20,839 bases of DNA. It comes from CAZWTD01 sp964637345 (GTDB taxonomy: Bacteria; Patescibacteriota; Patescibacteriia; HK-STAS-PATE-3). The notes under the pieces are model-generated. The model searched no databases. It was not told the origin of the DNA and saw only the letters and a list, made by a program, of their open reading frames with translations. Below are positions 1 through 7,580 of this stretch, in pieces; position 1 is the first letter of the stretch; the number at the start of each line of letters is the position of its first letter. The translations under genes and the position numbers were made by a program. The stretch is taken from contig CAZWTD010000021.1 of the NCBI GenBank assembly GCA_964637345.1, positions 1 to 20,839 on the forward strand, read 5' to 3'.

Positions 1-55
1 CGTGACTTTCCGCTAGAGTCGGCACGACACAAAGACAAAAAACCAAGGAGGGCAC

Positions 56-1342
56 GTGCACCGGATCGTTGACATGTCGCGCGTGATCGCCATCGCCCTT
101 GCGGGCGGAGAGGCGATGCGCCTAGGGCCGCTCGTCAGGCGCCGCGCTAAAGCCGCGGTTCCTTTTGGGGCCGTCTGGAGGATGTTCGATATCACCGGAT
201 CCAATGTGCTGAACTCCGGCATTGGCCGATGCCACGTCATCGTCCAGAAGCTACCCTGGTCTTTGATGGAACACATCGAAGGCTACCGGGACGGTATCGC
301 GCAAATGCGTGGAGAATTCCTACGGGTTCTCACTCCTCCAAAAGAGGAGAGTCGCTTCTTCGAATCCGACGCCGATTCGCTCGCCCAGACCACGATGCGG
401 TGGGAATCCATGGAATTCGACTACGTCTGCCTCGTCATGGCCGATCAGGTGGTTCGAGTCGACTTCCGCCAGGTGATCAGCGCCCTAGTTCAGTCAGATG
501 CTGACGGAGCCTTTGTCTATCTGCCAGTTCCGATTGATGAAGCACGCAAACGTCTTGGGGTTTTCAAGATTGATGACGCACTTCGGGTAACGGAGATTGA
601 TGAAAAACCAGGCGAGCCAAAGGCAATCCCCGGACGACCCGACAAATGCTATGCGAACCTGGCTATCTACTGCCTCCGCCGCCAGACCTTCCTCGACCTC
701 ATCGAGAGAATTCGAAAGGGCTCGCCTGACGCAACCCTCTGCCAAGATTCGATTCCTTGGCTCATTCGAGAGCGGGGCATTCTCGGCTACAATCTCGAAG
801 ACAACGAGGTTCCTGGGATGCTCTCATCCGAACGAGCCTTCTTCGCTGACGTCGGCACGCTCGATGCTTGGTACGACATGCAAATTTCTCTGGCTTCACG
901 GGCTCCGGCATTCAACCTCTTTAACCCGAAGTGGCCGATCTACACGGCGCCCCAATGGCCAATGGGGCCAGCAAAGATCGATGCGGCCCGCATCGTCGAT
1001 CAAGCGCTCTTCGGCTGGAACGTCATTGTGCAGGACCGCGCCAGCGCGATCCAATCAGTACTTGGAACGAATGCGGTCCTCGAGCAAGACGGCACGGTAG
1101 ACCGTACACTGCTTCTTGGAAACAACCGGATTGGCGAGGGCGCCCGCTTGACCCGAGTGGTGCTCGATAAGGATATCGCTGTCCCTAGGGGCCTCGAAGT
1201 GACAGCGGATAATCCTCCACCAAACACCCTGCCTTTTGCTGAGGTCTATCGACTGCTCCGACTCGGTCAACAACCTCCGGACGTGCCGGTCCTATCCAAC
1301 AACGGCATCCTCTTCTTCCCGAAGGGATACCAATTCACCTAG
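56..1342 (+). CDS. GlgC-type glucose-1-phosphate adenylyltransferase-like nucleotidyltransferase, diverged
   Basis: This 428-aa protein follows the whole GlgC plan: an N-terminal nucleotidyltransferase fold, then a left-handed beta-helix tail. The expected family reaction is ATP plus glucose-1-phosphate giving ADP-glucose. Visible GlgC landmarks are the nucleotide loop LAGGEAMRL (residues 15-23), RAKAAVPFG (30-38), NSGI (53-56), an Asp at about 130 where GlgC has its metal-binding GDH, EKP with Lys184, QDSIPWL (230-236), FADVGT (263-268) and NPKWPIYT (290-297). Oddities are the loss of the second glycine of the GGxGxRL loop (Ala20) and of the GDHIY signature (MADQV). The substrate may therefore differ. 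The GTG start at 56 has AAGGAGG four bases upstream; an ATG at 74 is the alternative. No glycogen synthase or branching enzyme is nearby. A possible -10 (TAGAGT, 14-19) is visible, but its -35 would lie outside the window. Confidence 0.85.
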   Translation: MHRIVDMSRVIAIALAGGEAMRLGPLVRRRAKAAVPFGAVWRMFDITGSNVLNSGIGRCHVIVQKLPWSLMEHIEGYRDGIAQMRGEFLRVLTPPKEESRFFESDADSLAQTTMRWESMEFDYVCLVMADQVVRVDFRQVISALVQSDADGAFVYLPVPIDEARKRLGVFKIDDALRVTEIDEKPGEPKAIPGRPDKCYANLAIYCLRRQTFLDLIERIRKGSPDATLCQDSIPWLIRERGILGYNLEDNEVPGMLSSERAFFADVGTLDAWYDMQISLASRAPAFNLFNPKWPIYTAPQWPMGPAKIDAARIVDQALFGWNVIVQDRASAIQSVLGTNAVLEQDGTVDRTLLLGNNRIGEGARLTRVVLDKDIAVPRGLEVTADNPPPNTLPFAEVYRLLRLGQQPPDVPVLSNNGILFFPKGYQFT

Positions 1343-1353
1343 AACCTTCTCCG

Positions 1354-1386
1354 AGCCCTGACTCACCTGAGTCGGGGCTTCTTCTT
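1354..1386 (+). terminator. Intrinsic terminator of the GlgC-like gene
   Basis: An 11-bp stem, AGCCCTGACTC (1354-1364) with GAGTCGGGGCT (1369-1379), holds one G-U pair and a 4-nt ACCT loop. It is followed by TCTTCTTA. It lies in the 42-bp gap between two convergent stop codons. The minus-strand side has no T-run, so it should serve mainly the plus-strand gene. Confidence 0.85.
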
Positions 1387-3265
1387 ATCGGACAACCACC
1401 CCGGCGTTTCCAAGCCTCCCCCAGTCGCGCTCAAACTGTGCACGAGTCCAGGTAACCCGTCCGGCGTAGGGATCGTTCAAAATCAGCTTTGTAGGATTCT
1501 CCGAGGTGCCCACGAAACCGATAAGGGTTCTCGCGTGCTCGCCCTTCCAGGCGTCGATGTGTTTTCCATCGCTTGTGGTCCAATCATCTTCATAGCCGTT
1601 TCCGTACACCCCCCAAACGACAACTGGATTCCCGGCGCTCAATTCAGCCGTGAGTTTTGGTACGGACCAATCGGTAAAGGCCTCGGCCGGCCGCCAGGCG
1701 CTCGCCGCTAGCGCGATCGGCCCCCAGTAAACGCCGTACCCGGTCGTATTCTGTCTCCCGTTAATATCCCCGACGAATTCAACGTAGGGATCACCCCAAA
1801 TGTCACCTTGACGGTGCGCTGCGTCCACAGGAACGCGAGCCATAATCGCATCCTCTGACACCGAAACTCCGTGCCCGGCTAAGGCCATCTTGAGCGCGGC
1901 CGCCTCGCACGACAAAGGGCGATCTTGGTAATCAATCGCGATGGAAAGAACCGTTGTTTCATCGAGCGTTTGAAAGGTAATCGTCTTCTCGGTATCGGAA
2001 GGAAGACCCTCCAGGCTCTTGATTCCCGCGTTGAGGTGGACGCGATACACCGTTGAATACGCGAGCGGCTGAGTTGGTTTTACGATCAAAGTCTGACCAT
2101 CCCAGCGGCGCGTTGTTTCAATTGAAGGGACGAATGATACAGCCGACTCCGCTGAGGATTGATCAACGTCCTGGTCAAACGATAGGCGAATTTCGCTTCC
2201 CACCTGAACTCCGGCGCTTCCGTCCGCCGGAACCGAACCCGCAAGCTTCACCGCGCCGATGGTAGAAAAAGAATACTCCGCGTCCTCAAGCAGGCTTCCG
2301 CCAACGTGCGTTTCCGCTCCTTTCGCCAAACGAACGACGTAGGTTGTCGCATAGGCGAGCGGGGAGCTCGGATGAAAGGTCAGTATCCGGCCGTCCTCAG
2401 AGAGACGCAAGGAACCCTCGACCGGAGGGTCAACAAGAAAACGTTCTTCAAGCGTCGACTCCTTCATAGGCTCGGAAAACCCGAGAAGAATAGATGCGGT
2501 CACCGCAACGCGATCTCCGCTTGGTTCTACTGAGGCAAGCGTCGGTGGCGGCGCTATTGAAAAATCCCCTTCATACACAAGGGCGGGATCAGACCGACTC
2601 ACAACCCGATTCGTCGACTCATCACGCGCGACAAACGAACGATCGATCTTCAGATGATAACGTGTTCCTTGTGCCAAAGGTTCTACTGGCGAGATCGCAA
2701 ATGACGTTTTCGAATCACTCAATTGAATGATCGCGTCGATGTTTGGATCAAATGTCGCTCGCCATTCCACTGACTGATCAGACGGCCGGTCTAGCGTTAC
2801 GTCAATTCTCGTTTTTGGAGAAAGCGCATTTGTCCCAGCCTCAGGAGAAACGGATTGTATTTCCGGAAGCGCAAGTGTCGTGAAGCTCGCACGATACGAT
2901 GATGTTTCGCTAAAGGGAAGAAGACCGATAATGCCTTCAAGGGAAATCGTGTACACGGTATCTGGGTCAAAAGGACGACTCGGATGAAAGCGAAGCGTTC
3001 GAAAAGCGTGACGCCCCAGCCAGGAGTCTTCGTAGGTCCATTCGCCTTCGAGAATCGGCTCAATGGTCGGAATGAGGTCGCGTCGAACAACGGGCTTTGA
3101 AAAGTGTAATACGAGGTCAGTGTGCAGCGCGACCGGCTGGACAAATTCCGGGCTACGCGCAGTAACGCTCGGCGCCCAGAGGAGATACCAGAGCGCACCA
3201 GCGCTGATGACGAGTACGGCCGCTAACCACGTAAGCCAGCGACGATAAGGAAAATGATGCTTCAT
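1385..3265 (-). CDS. Membrane-anchored Ig-like repeat protein with C-terminal C39-type cysteine peptidase domain
   Basis: This 626-aa protein has a short cytoplasmic N-terminus, one membrane segment (about residues 10-30) and then an extracellular part. Four Ig-like modules of the SbsA/Big type (about 38-130, 137-236, 244-336, 340-434) share a repeated motif such as PLAYSTVYRVHL followed by FxT. The C-terminal 175 residues match the peptidase C39-like fold: Cys453 in LSCEAAALKM, His577 in GEHART and Asp598 in LNDPY form a complete Cys-His-Asp set, so the enzyme is probably active. The architecture suggests a surface protease on a stalk; its substrate is unknown. No bacteriocin or ABC exporter gene is adjacent, so the classic leader-peptidase role of C39 is not supported. 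The ATG start at 3265 lacks a clear Shine-Dalgarno site and lies about 3 nt from the predicted transcription start. Confidence 0.85.
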   Translation of the reverse strand: MKHHFPYRRWLTWLAAVLVISAGALWYLLWAPSVTARSPEFVQPVALHTDLVLHFSKPVVRRDLIPTIEPILEGEWTYEDSWLGRHAFRTLRFHPSRPFDPDTVYTISLEGIIGLLPFSETSSYRASFTTLALPEIQSVSPEAGTNALSPKTRIDVTLDRPSDQSVEWRATFDPNIDAIIQLSDSKTSFAISPVEPLAQGTRYHLKIDRSFVARDESTNRVVSRSDPALVYEGDFSIAPPPTLASVEPSGDRVAVTASILLGFSEPMKESTLEERFLVDPPVEGSLRLSEDGRILTFHPSSPLAYATTYVVRLAKGAETHVGGSLLEDAEYSFSTIGAVKLAGSVPADGSAGVQVGSEIRLSFDQDVDQSSAESAVSFVPSIETTRRWDGQTLIVKPTQPLAYSTVYRVHLNAGIKSLEGLPSDTEKTITFQTLDETTVLSIAIDYQDRPLSCEAAALKMALAGHGVSVSEDAIMARVPVDAAHRQGDIWGDPYVEFVGDINGRQNTTGYGVYWGPIALAASAWRPAEAFTDWSVPKLTAELSAGNPVVVWGVYGNGYEDDWTTSDGKHIDAWKGEHARTLIGFVGTSENPTKLILNDPYAGRVTWTRAQFERDWGRLGNAGVVVR

Positions 3266-3267
3266 GG

Positions 3268-3283
3268 CCTGTCCAGTATATCA
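3268..3283 (-). promoter_or_regulatory. Extended -10 promoter of the C39-peptidase gene, near-leaderless
   Basis: On the minus strand TGATATACT (3283-3275) is an extended -10 of the form TGnTATACT. No recognisable -35 exists, because that position falls inside the recA terminator. The predicted transcript starts near 3268, about 3 nt before the ATG at 3265. Confidence 0.55.
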
Positions 3284-3311
3284 AAAAGCGCGGGCCGAAG
3301 CCCGCGCTTTT
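3284..3311 (-). terminator. Intrinsic terminator of the ftsK-rodZ-recA block
   Basis: A perfect stem is formed by positions 3284-3295 and 3300-3311. Its core GCGCGGGC/GCCCGCGC is capped by a tetraloop that reads UUCG on the minus strand and is followed by a T-run. It starts 12 bp after the recA stop codon and is the strongest terminator in this part of the window. Confidence 0.93.
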
Positions 3312-3323
3312 AACGTTGAGGTA

Positions 3324-4355
3324 TTATTCCCCACCATTCGTCTCGCGTTCCTTCACAACCTCGAGAATCTGCTTTCGAATTTCCGGAATAAGCTTGGGGT
3401 TTTCCTTCAAGAATGCCCGCGCTGGGTAGTTCCCGACCCCGAGTTTCACGTCGCCAAAGGCGTAGGTATTGCCACGTTTCTCTATTACGCCATATTGAAC
3501 GCCCGTTTCAAGCAGATCTCCGGCGACGGAGATGCCTTCGTTATACATGATGTCGAATTCGGTCACCTTGAACGGCGCGGCTACTTTATTCTTGACGACC
3601 TTCGCTTTCGTCCGGTTTCCGATAATGCGCTCGCCTTGTTTAATTTGTCCAATGCGCCGGACCTCAAGCCGAACTGAAGAATAAAATTTCAAGGCAGTTC
3701 CGCCGGTCGTTGTTTCCGGGTTTCCGAAAAACACGCCGATACGCATCCGAGTCTGGTTGATGAAAATAACGATTGTCTTTGTCTTCGAAACAATCGCCGT
3801 CAATTTTCGGAGCGCTTGACTCATCAGCCGAGCTTGAAGCCCCATGTGCTGATCACCCATCTCGCCTTCGATTTCAGCTTTTGGAGTAAGAGCCGCAACA
3901 GAGTCAACGACGACGACATCAACCGCGTTGGAACGAACGAGCGTCTCGAGAATTTCAAGCGCTTGCTCTCCGGTATCCGGCTGAGAGATCAAAAGATCAT
4001 CAACATTTACTCCGATACGTCGGGCATAGTCGGGGTCAAGGGCGTGCTCTGCGTCAATAAACGCGGCAAGGCCTTTCTGCTTTTGGACCTCGGCAACAAT
4101 ATGCTGCGCCAAGGTTGTTTTTCCGGAGGCTTCCGGACCGTAGATCTCAATAATTCGCCCGCGCGGGACTCCGCCGACGCCGAGCGCAATATCAAGCGAA
4201 AGGCAGCCGGTTGAGACGGCGGGAACCTCGGACTGACGAGCCTGACCGAACTTCATTATTGAGCCGTCGCCAAAGCGTTCGCGAATCTGCTCAATCGCTA
4301 ACTCAGCCGCTTTTTCGCGGCCGCTTTCCTCGGGTTCTTGGCTGGTTTTTGCCAT
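3324..4355 (-). CDS. recA: Recombinase RecA
   Basis: This 343-aa protein has normal RecA length. It forms the ATP-dependent filament on single-stranded DNA that carries out homologous strand exchange and, in most bacteria, triggers LexA cleavage. Visible family signatures are Walker A GPEASGKT (73-80), the Walker B region VVVVDSVAAL, the ATP-sensing stretch INQTRMRIG, and loop-2 GNPETTTGGTALKFY. The C-terminal domain is present and ends in a short acidic run. The ATG at 4355 has GGAAGG five bases upstream. It lies 62 bp after the RodZ-like gene, with a possible promoter of its own and a strong terminator behind it, so it may be transcribed both alone and with ftsK. No SOS box could be recognised with confidence. 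Confidence 0.98.
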   Translation of the reverse strand: MAKTSQEPEESGREKAAELAIEQIRERFGDGSIMKFGQARQSEVPAVSTGCLSLDIALGVGGVPRGRIIEIYGPEASGKTTLAQHIVAEVQKQKGLAAFIDAEHALDPDYARRIGVNVDDLLISQPDTGEQALEILETLVRSNAVDVVVVDSVAALTPKAEIEGEMGDQHMGLQARLMSQALRKLTAIVSKTKTIVIFINQTRMRIGVFFGNPETTTGGTALKFYSSVRLEVRRIGQIKQGERIIGNRTKAKVVKNKVAAPFKVTEFDIMYNEGISVAGDLLETGVQYGVIEKRGNTYAFGDVKLGVGNYPARAFLKENPKLIPEIRKQILEVVKERETNGGE

Positions 4356-4392
4356 ACATTCCTTCCATTAATGCCACCGTTTTGTCCTTAGT

Positions 4393-4421
4393 ACGGTACC
4401 GGTCTTTCGACTGACTGTCAA
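4393..4421 (-). promoter_or_regulatory. Candidate recA promoter
   Basis: The minus strand has a consensus TTGACA (4421-4416, overlapping the stop codon of the upstream gene), a 17-nt spacer, and TACCGT (4398-4393), a weak -10. The palindrome CGGTACCG (4394-4401) overlaps the -10 and could be an operator. The -10 matches consensus at only 3 of 6 positions, so this is tentative. Confidence 0.4.
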
Positions 4422-5107
4422 CGCGATGCGTCCGTCAATTCCTGAACAAGCACCTGGCGATATTCTGTTCGCGGACGGCTACGTTTTCGAACTGAGACAA
4501 TCTTAATCACATTTAGTCCGGAGTGAAGGTCCACAAGCTCAGAAAACGATCCATCAGCATCAACGAGTACTCCCTGGCCGTTAATCGTAACCTCGCTTTC
4601 GCGCTCAGTCGACCCTTCAACCCGAACGCTCCGTTCGGTGGTCGTAAGCTGCGCTGGGGGACCGGTAATAATGAGCTGAGGCGGCCGAATAATCGACCAA
4701 ACCTGCCAGACAAGATAGCCAAACACGGCGACCGCGGCAGCAACAAAGGCCAGCCAGCGAATCCGCCGCGGGGTAAAAATCGGCTTCGCGTCAACGTGAC
4801 GCTGAACAAAACGCGGCTGCTGATGAATCATTGTTTTTACGACGCCGCGTTCAGTGTCATATTGCGCTAAGACATCATCAGCTGAAAGACGAAGAAATTC
4901 AGCATAGGCCCGGAGAAAATTCCGTGCATAGACATCCCCGGGAAGCGTACGATACGAACTCTCCTCAATCGCTTGAAGGTATTTCACGGAGACCGCGGTC
5001 GCCTGGGAAGCGGCTTCTAAACTGATACCGGAACGTTCGCGGTGCGCGCGGAGCCGATCGCCAAGCGTTCGGCTAAAACTAATCGCCTTTGATTGAAATC
5101 CGGTCAT
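4418..5107 (-). CDS. RodZ-like protein: helix-turn-helix, one membrane segment, periplasmic/extracellular Ig-like tail
   Basis: This 229-aa protein is built like RodZ, the membrane protein that links MreB to the cell-wall elongation machinery. Residues about 12-82 are an HTH_25-type domain (LGDRLRAHRERSGISLEAAS through YLQAIEES). Residues 83-116 are a basic linker, residues about 117-140 are the membrane helix, and residues 143-225 are a small beta-sandwich with LIITGPPA and a VDADGSF turn, typical of extracytoplasmic Ig-like domains. Its ATG overlaps the ftsK stop codon as ATGA, so translation is probably coupled to ftsK. No mreB lies in this window, so the shape-determining role is inferred from architecture. 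A transcriptional regulator anchored in the membrane is the alternative. Confidence 0.8.
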   Translation of the reverse strand: MTGFQSKAISFSRTLGDRLRAHRERSGISLEAASQATAVSVKYLQAIEESSYRTLPGDVYARNFLRAYAEFLRLSADDVLAQYDTERGVVKTMIHQQPRFVQRHVDAKPIFTPRRIRWLAFVAAAVAVFGYLVWQVWSIIRPPQLIITGPPAQLTTTERSVRVEGSTERESEVTINGQGVLVDADGSFSELVDLHSGLNVIKIVSVRKRSRPRTEYRQVLVQELTDASR

Positions 5108-7407
5108 GACCGAGTCTCGTCACGCTCCTCGTCGGGGATATAGGATTCGTCTTCGTCGTCCCCTTCATCCCCGCTGTCGCCACTAAAGTCGTCACTCACC
5201 TCATCGTCCGGATCTGACCCACTGGAGAAGGATGCATCAGGACGGCGAACAAGAATTTCGCGCGGTTTCGCGCCATCGCCAGGACCGATAAACCCCTGCT
5301 CTTCCAAAAGATCAAGGATGCGGGCAGCTCGCGCGTACCCAACTCGCAGGCGACGTTGCAGGAAAGAGGCCGAAGCCTTTCCGGCCCGGAGTATGACGTC
5401 TTTCGCTTCGGCTAACAGTTCATCATCAGCTTCCCCCTCCATATCGTCAAAACTCGCGCCGTTCCCGGCGGCCGGTTTTTCAACGATCGCTTCATTGTAC
5501 TCAGGCTCGGCCTTGGCCTTCAGGGCGTCAACAACGCGGCTGATCTCGCGATCTGAGACAAAAGCGCCCTGGAGCCGCTTCGGCTTCGAGAGCTCCGAAG
5601 AGATGAGCAGCATATCACCTTTCCCGAGAAGCTTTTCCGCACCGCTCATATCAAGAATCGTCCGCGAATCAACGATCGAAGCGACGTTAAACGCAATGCG
5701 CGCGGTAATGTTCGCCTTAATGAGTCCGGTAATAACATCAACCGACGGGCGTTGCGTTGCAACAATCAAGTGAATCCCAACCGCACGGGCCATTTGGGCC
5801 AAGCGAATAATCGCCCCCTCAACGTCTCGCGCGGCAACGGCCATTAAGTCAGCTAACTCGTCGATCACTACAACGATGTAGGGCATCCCATCGTCAACTT
5901 CAGCATGATAGGCCTGGATATTGCGCTTTCCGGTTGAAGAGAGAATTTCAAAACGCCGCTCCATTTCTCCGACAACCCACTTCAATGCATTGATCGTTTT
6001 CTCAACGTCCGTAATGACCGGCGTCAGAAGATGCGGGATGTCATTGTACACCGTTAACTCTACGCGTTTCGGATCAACAAAAATGAATTTCAAATCATCG
6101 GGTGAGTTGCTATAGAGCAAGCTCATGATGATCGTATTAATACAAACGGATTTCCCGGATCCTGTAGCCCCGGCGATGAGGAGGTGGGGCATTGGATCAA
6201 GATTCGTAATCCATGGAGTTCCGGCGACATCTTTTCCAAGCGCAAGGGAGAGATTCGACTTCCGCTTTTTAAACGCAGACGAATCGAGCATTTCACGAAT
6301 ACTCACAACCGCTGACGCCTTATTCGGCACCTCGATTCCAACAAGCGACTTTCCGGGAATTGGCGCTTCTATCCGAATCGGGTGCGCGGCGAGTGCGAGG
6401 GAAAGATCGTTCTGCAGCGTTGTAATCTGAGCGAGCTTTACGCCCTCCGACGGCTTCAGCGTATACTGTGTAACCGTTGGACCGACATTCACCTCGTCCA
6501 TCTCAACCTCAATACCAAAAGTTTGAAGGGTTTTTTGAATCTTCAGTTTATTCGCCTCGATATTTCCGCTCATCGGCTGCTGGTTCACAACCTCAAGCAA
6601 ATCAATCGGGAGATCCATCTTACGGTGAACGCGCTTCACGGTTGCGGCCGAGGCTTGGTTTGGAAACATCGCCATCTGCGTCTTCGTCGCAGATTCACCC
6701 GGGACAGGAGCCGCTGAATCGGCAACCGCCTCACCTTCTATCTCACGCCGTTGAAATTCCGGACGGGCTTCAGGAACAACCGGTCCGTGGCGCGACTCCA
6801 ACCCAATTTTCACGCGATAGAAGGTAAACCGAATGCGATTGAGAAGACGGTCGAACCAACCGCGTTGTTCGGCTAAGCCATGAAGCGTGGTGTTGAACAT
6901 CACGAGCAGGCCGATGATAAACAAGGCAAACAGAATAATAATGGTCGCGATCCCGCCGAGCACCTCGCGGAGTGGCGACTGAACGCCGTAGCCAAGCCAC
7001 CCTCCGCCGCGACCAAAATCAATCGCCGACCGCGCCGCGTCCTGACCGACGGTTTGGTGCAGGATACCCGCCAAAGCGAGAACGATCATGCCCAAGCCAA
7101 CATAGGTCGATACTTTCAGCTCAATTCGTTCCGGACGAAGTAAGGCGAAACCGATCCCAATAAGAATAAAGGGAATGAGGTAGCGCGCCCAGCCAAAGCC
7201 CCAGCCAAAAAGATCATCGAGTTGTTGGCCGACGACGCCCGCAATATCTACATAGCTTAAAAGTAAAAGTAAAGCTCCGAGGAAAAGCAAAACAACAGTA
7301 ATACCCTGCTTCGTTTCTGGGTTTAAACTACTTACCTTTACTGAGCGAGACTCCTCTTCCTCCCATGGGGTTCGCCGCTCACCTGTCCGGTTGTTCGATT
7401 TCGCCAT
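5104..7407 (-). CDS. ftsK: DNA translocase FtsK/SpoIIIE family
   Basis: This 767-aa protein is the septum-located DNA pump that clears chromosome ends during division. Residues 34-56, 74-92, about 100-118 and 150-172 are membrane helices. A short linker (about 175-265) leads to the alpha/beta motor, with Walker A GATGSGKS (413-420), Walker B VVVIDELAD (512-520) and TQRPSVDVITG (551-561). The winged-helix gamma domain, which reads orienting DNA sequences, spans about 662-722. The last 45 residues form a very acidic Ser/Asp/Glu tail not usual after gamma. The ATG at 7407 has no Shine-Dalgarno site but sits about 3 nt from a well-formed promoter start point. It is the first gene of a block with the RodZ-like gene and recA. 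Confidence 0.96.
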   Translation of the reverse strand: MAKSNNRTGERRTPWEEEESRSVKVSSLNPETKQGITVVLLFLGALLLLLSYVDIAGVVGQQLDDLFGWGFGWARYLIPFILIGIGFALLRPERIELKVSTYVGLGMIVLALAGILHQTVGQDAARSAIDFGRGGGWLGYGVQSPLREVLGGIATIIILFALFIIGLLVMFNTTLHGLAEQRGWFDRLLNRIRFTFYRVKIGLESRHGPVVPEARPEFQRREIEGEAVADSAAPVPGESATKTQMAMFPNQASAATVKRVHRKMDLPIDLLEVVNQQPMSGNIEANKLKIQKTLQTFGIEVEMDEVNVGPTVTQYTLKPSEGVKLAQITTLQNDLSLALAAHPIRIEAPIPGKSLVGIEVPNKASAVVSIREMLDSSAFKKRKSNLSLALGKDVAGTPWITNLDPMPHLLIAGATGSGKSVCINTIIMSLLYSNSPDDLKFIFVDPKRVELTVYNDIPHLLTPVITDVEKTINALKWVVGEMERRFEILSSTGKRNIQAYHAEVDDGMPYIVVVIDELADLMAVAARDVEGAIIRLAQMARAVGIHLIVATQRPSVDVITGLIKANITARIAFNVASIVDSRTILDMSGAEKLLGKGDMLLISSELSKPKRLQGAFVSDREISRVVDALKAKAEPEYNEAIVEKPAAGNGASFDDMEGEADDELLAEAKDVILRAGKASASFLQRRLRVGYARAARILDLLEEQGFIGPGDGAKPREILVRRPDASFSSGSDPDDEVSDDFSGDSGDEGDDEDESYIPDEERDETRS

Positions 7408-7409
7408 AA

Positions 7410-7445
7410 CCCAGCAATTTTAGCATTTTTTTAGCCAATCGACAA
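7410..7445 (-). promoter_or_regulatory. ftsK promoter, near-leaderless
   Basis: On the minus strand TTGTCG (7445-7440), a 17-nt spacer and TAAAAT (7422-7417) are preceded by TGC, giving an extended -10 TGCTAAAAT. The predicted start is near 7410, leaving about 3 nt before the ftsK ATG. There is no ribosome-binding site in that interval. Confidence 0.65.
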
Positions 7446-7486
7446 TCATACACACTTCGCTATCGCACCTATTTTTCGGCTTATTA

Positions 7487-7515
7487 TTGACAATTTCTGA
7501 ATTCAGTGCTATCCT
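7487..7515 (+). promoter_or_regulatory. Promoter of the beta-barrel-like protein gene
   Basis: TTGACA (7487-7492) is a perfect -35. It is followed by exactly 17 nt and TATCCT (7510-7515), which TGC precedes to make an extended -10. The predicted start is near 7522. It is divergent from the ftsK promoter, with about 40 bp between the two -35 boxes. Confidence 0.8.
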
Positions 7516-7522
7516 GTTGGGT

Positions 7523-7554
7523 CTTTTTGCACTGGAAATCCCAGCTGCAAAAAG
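7523..7554 (+). promoter_or_regulatory. 5'-terminal leader hairpin
   Basis: CTTTTTGCA (7523-7531) pairs with TGCAAAAAG (7546-7554), and CTGG (7532-7535) with CCAG (7541-7544). The loop is 5 nt and there is one bulged C. The hairpin begins right at the predicted transcript 5' end and leaves the ribosome-binding site (GGGGAGG, 7568-7574) free. It may protect the mRNA from 5'-end decay. Confidence 0.6.
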
Positions 7555-7580
7555 CGCTCATCGACAAGGGGAGGTCTGCT

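Noticed and set aside
7506..7580. 25-codon extension of the beta-barrel-like protein
   Set aside because: It overlaps the -10 box and leader hairpin, and it would bury the signal peptide.
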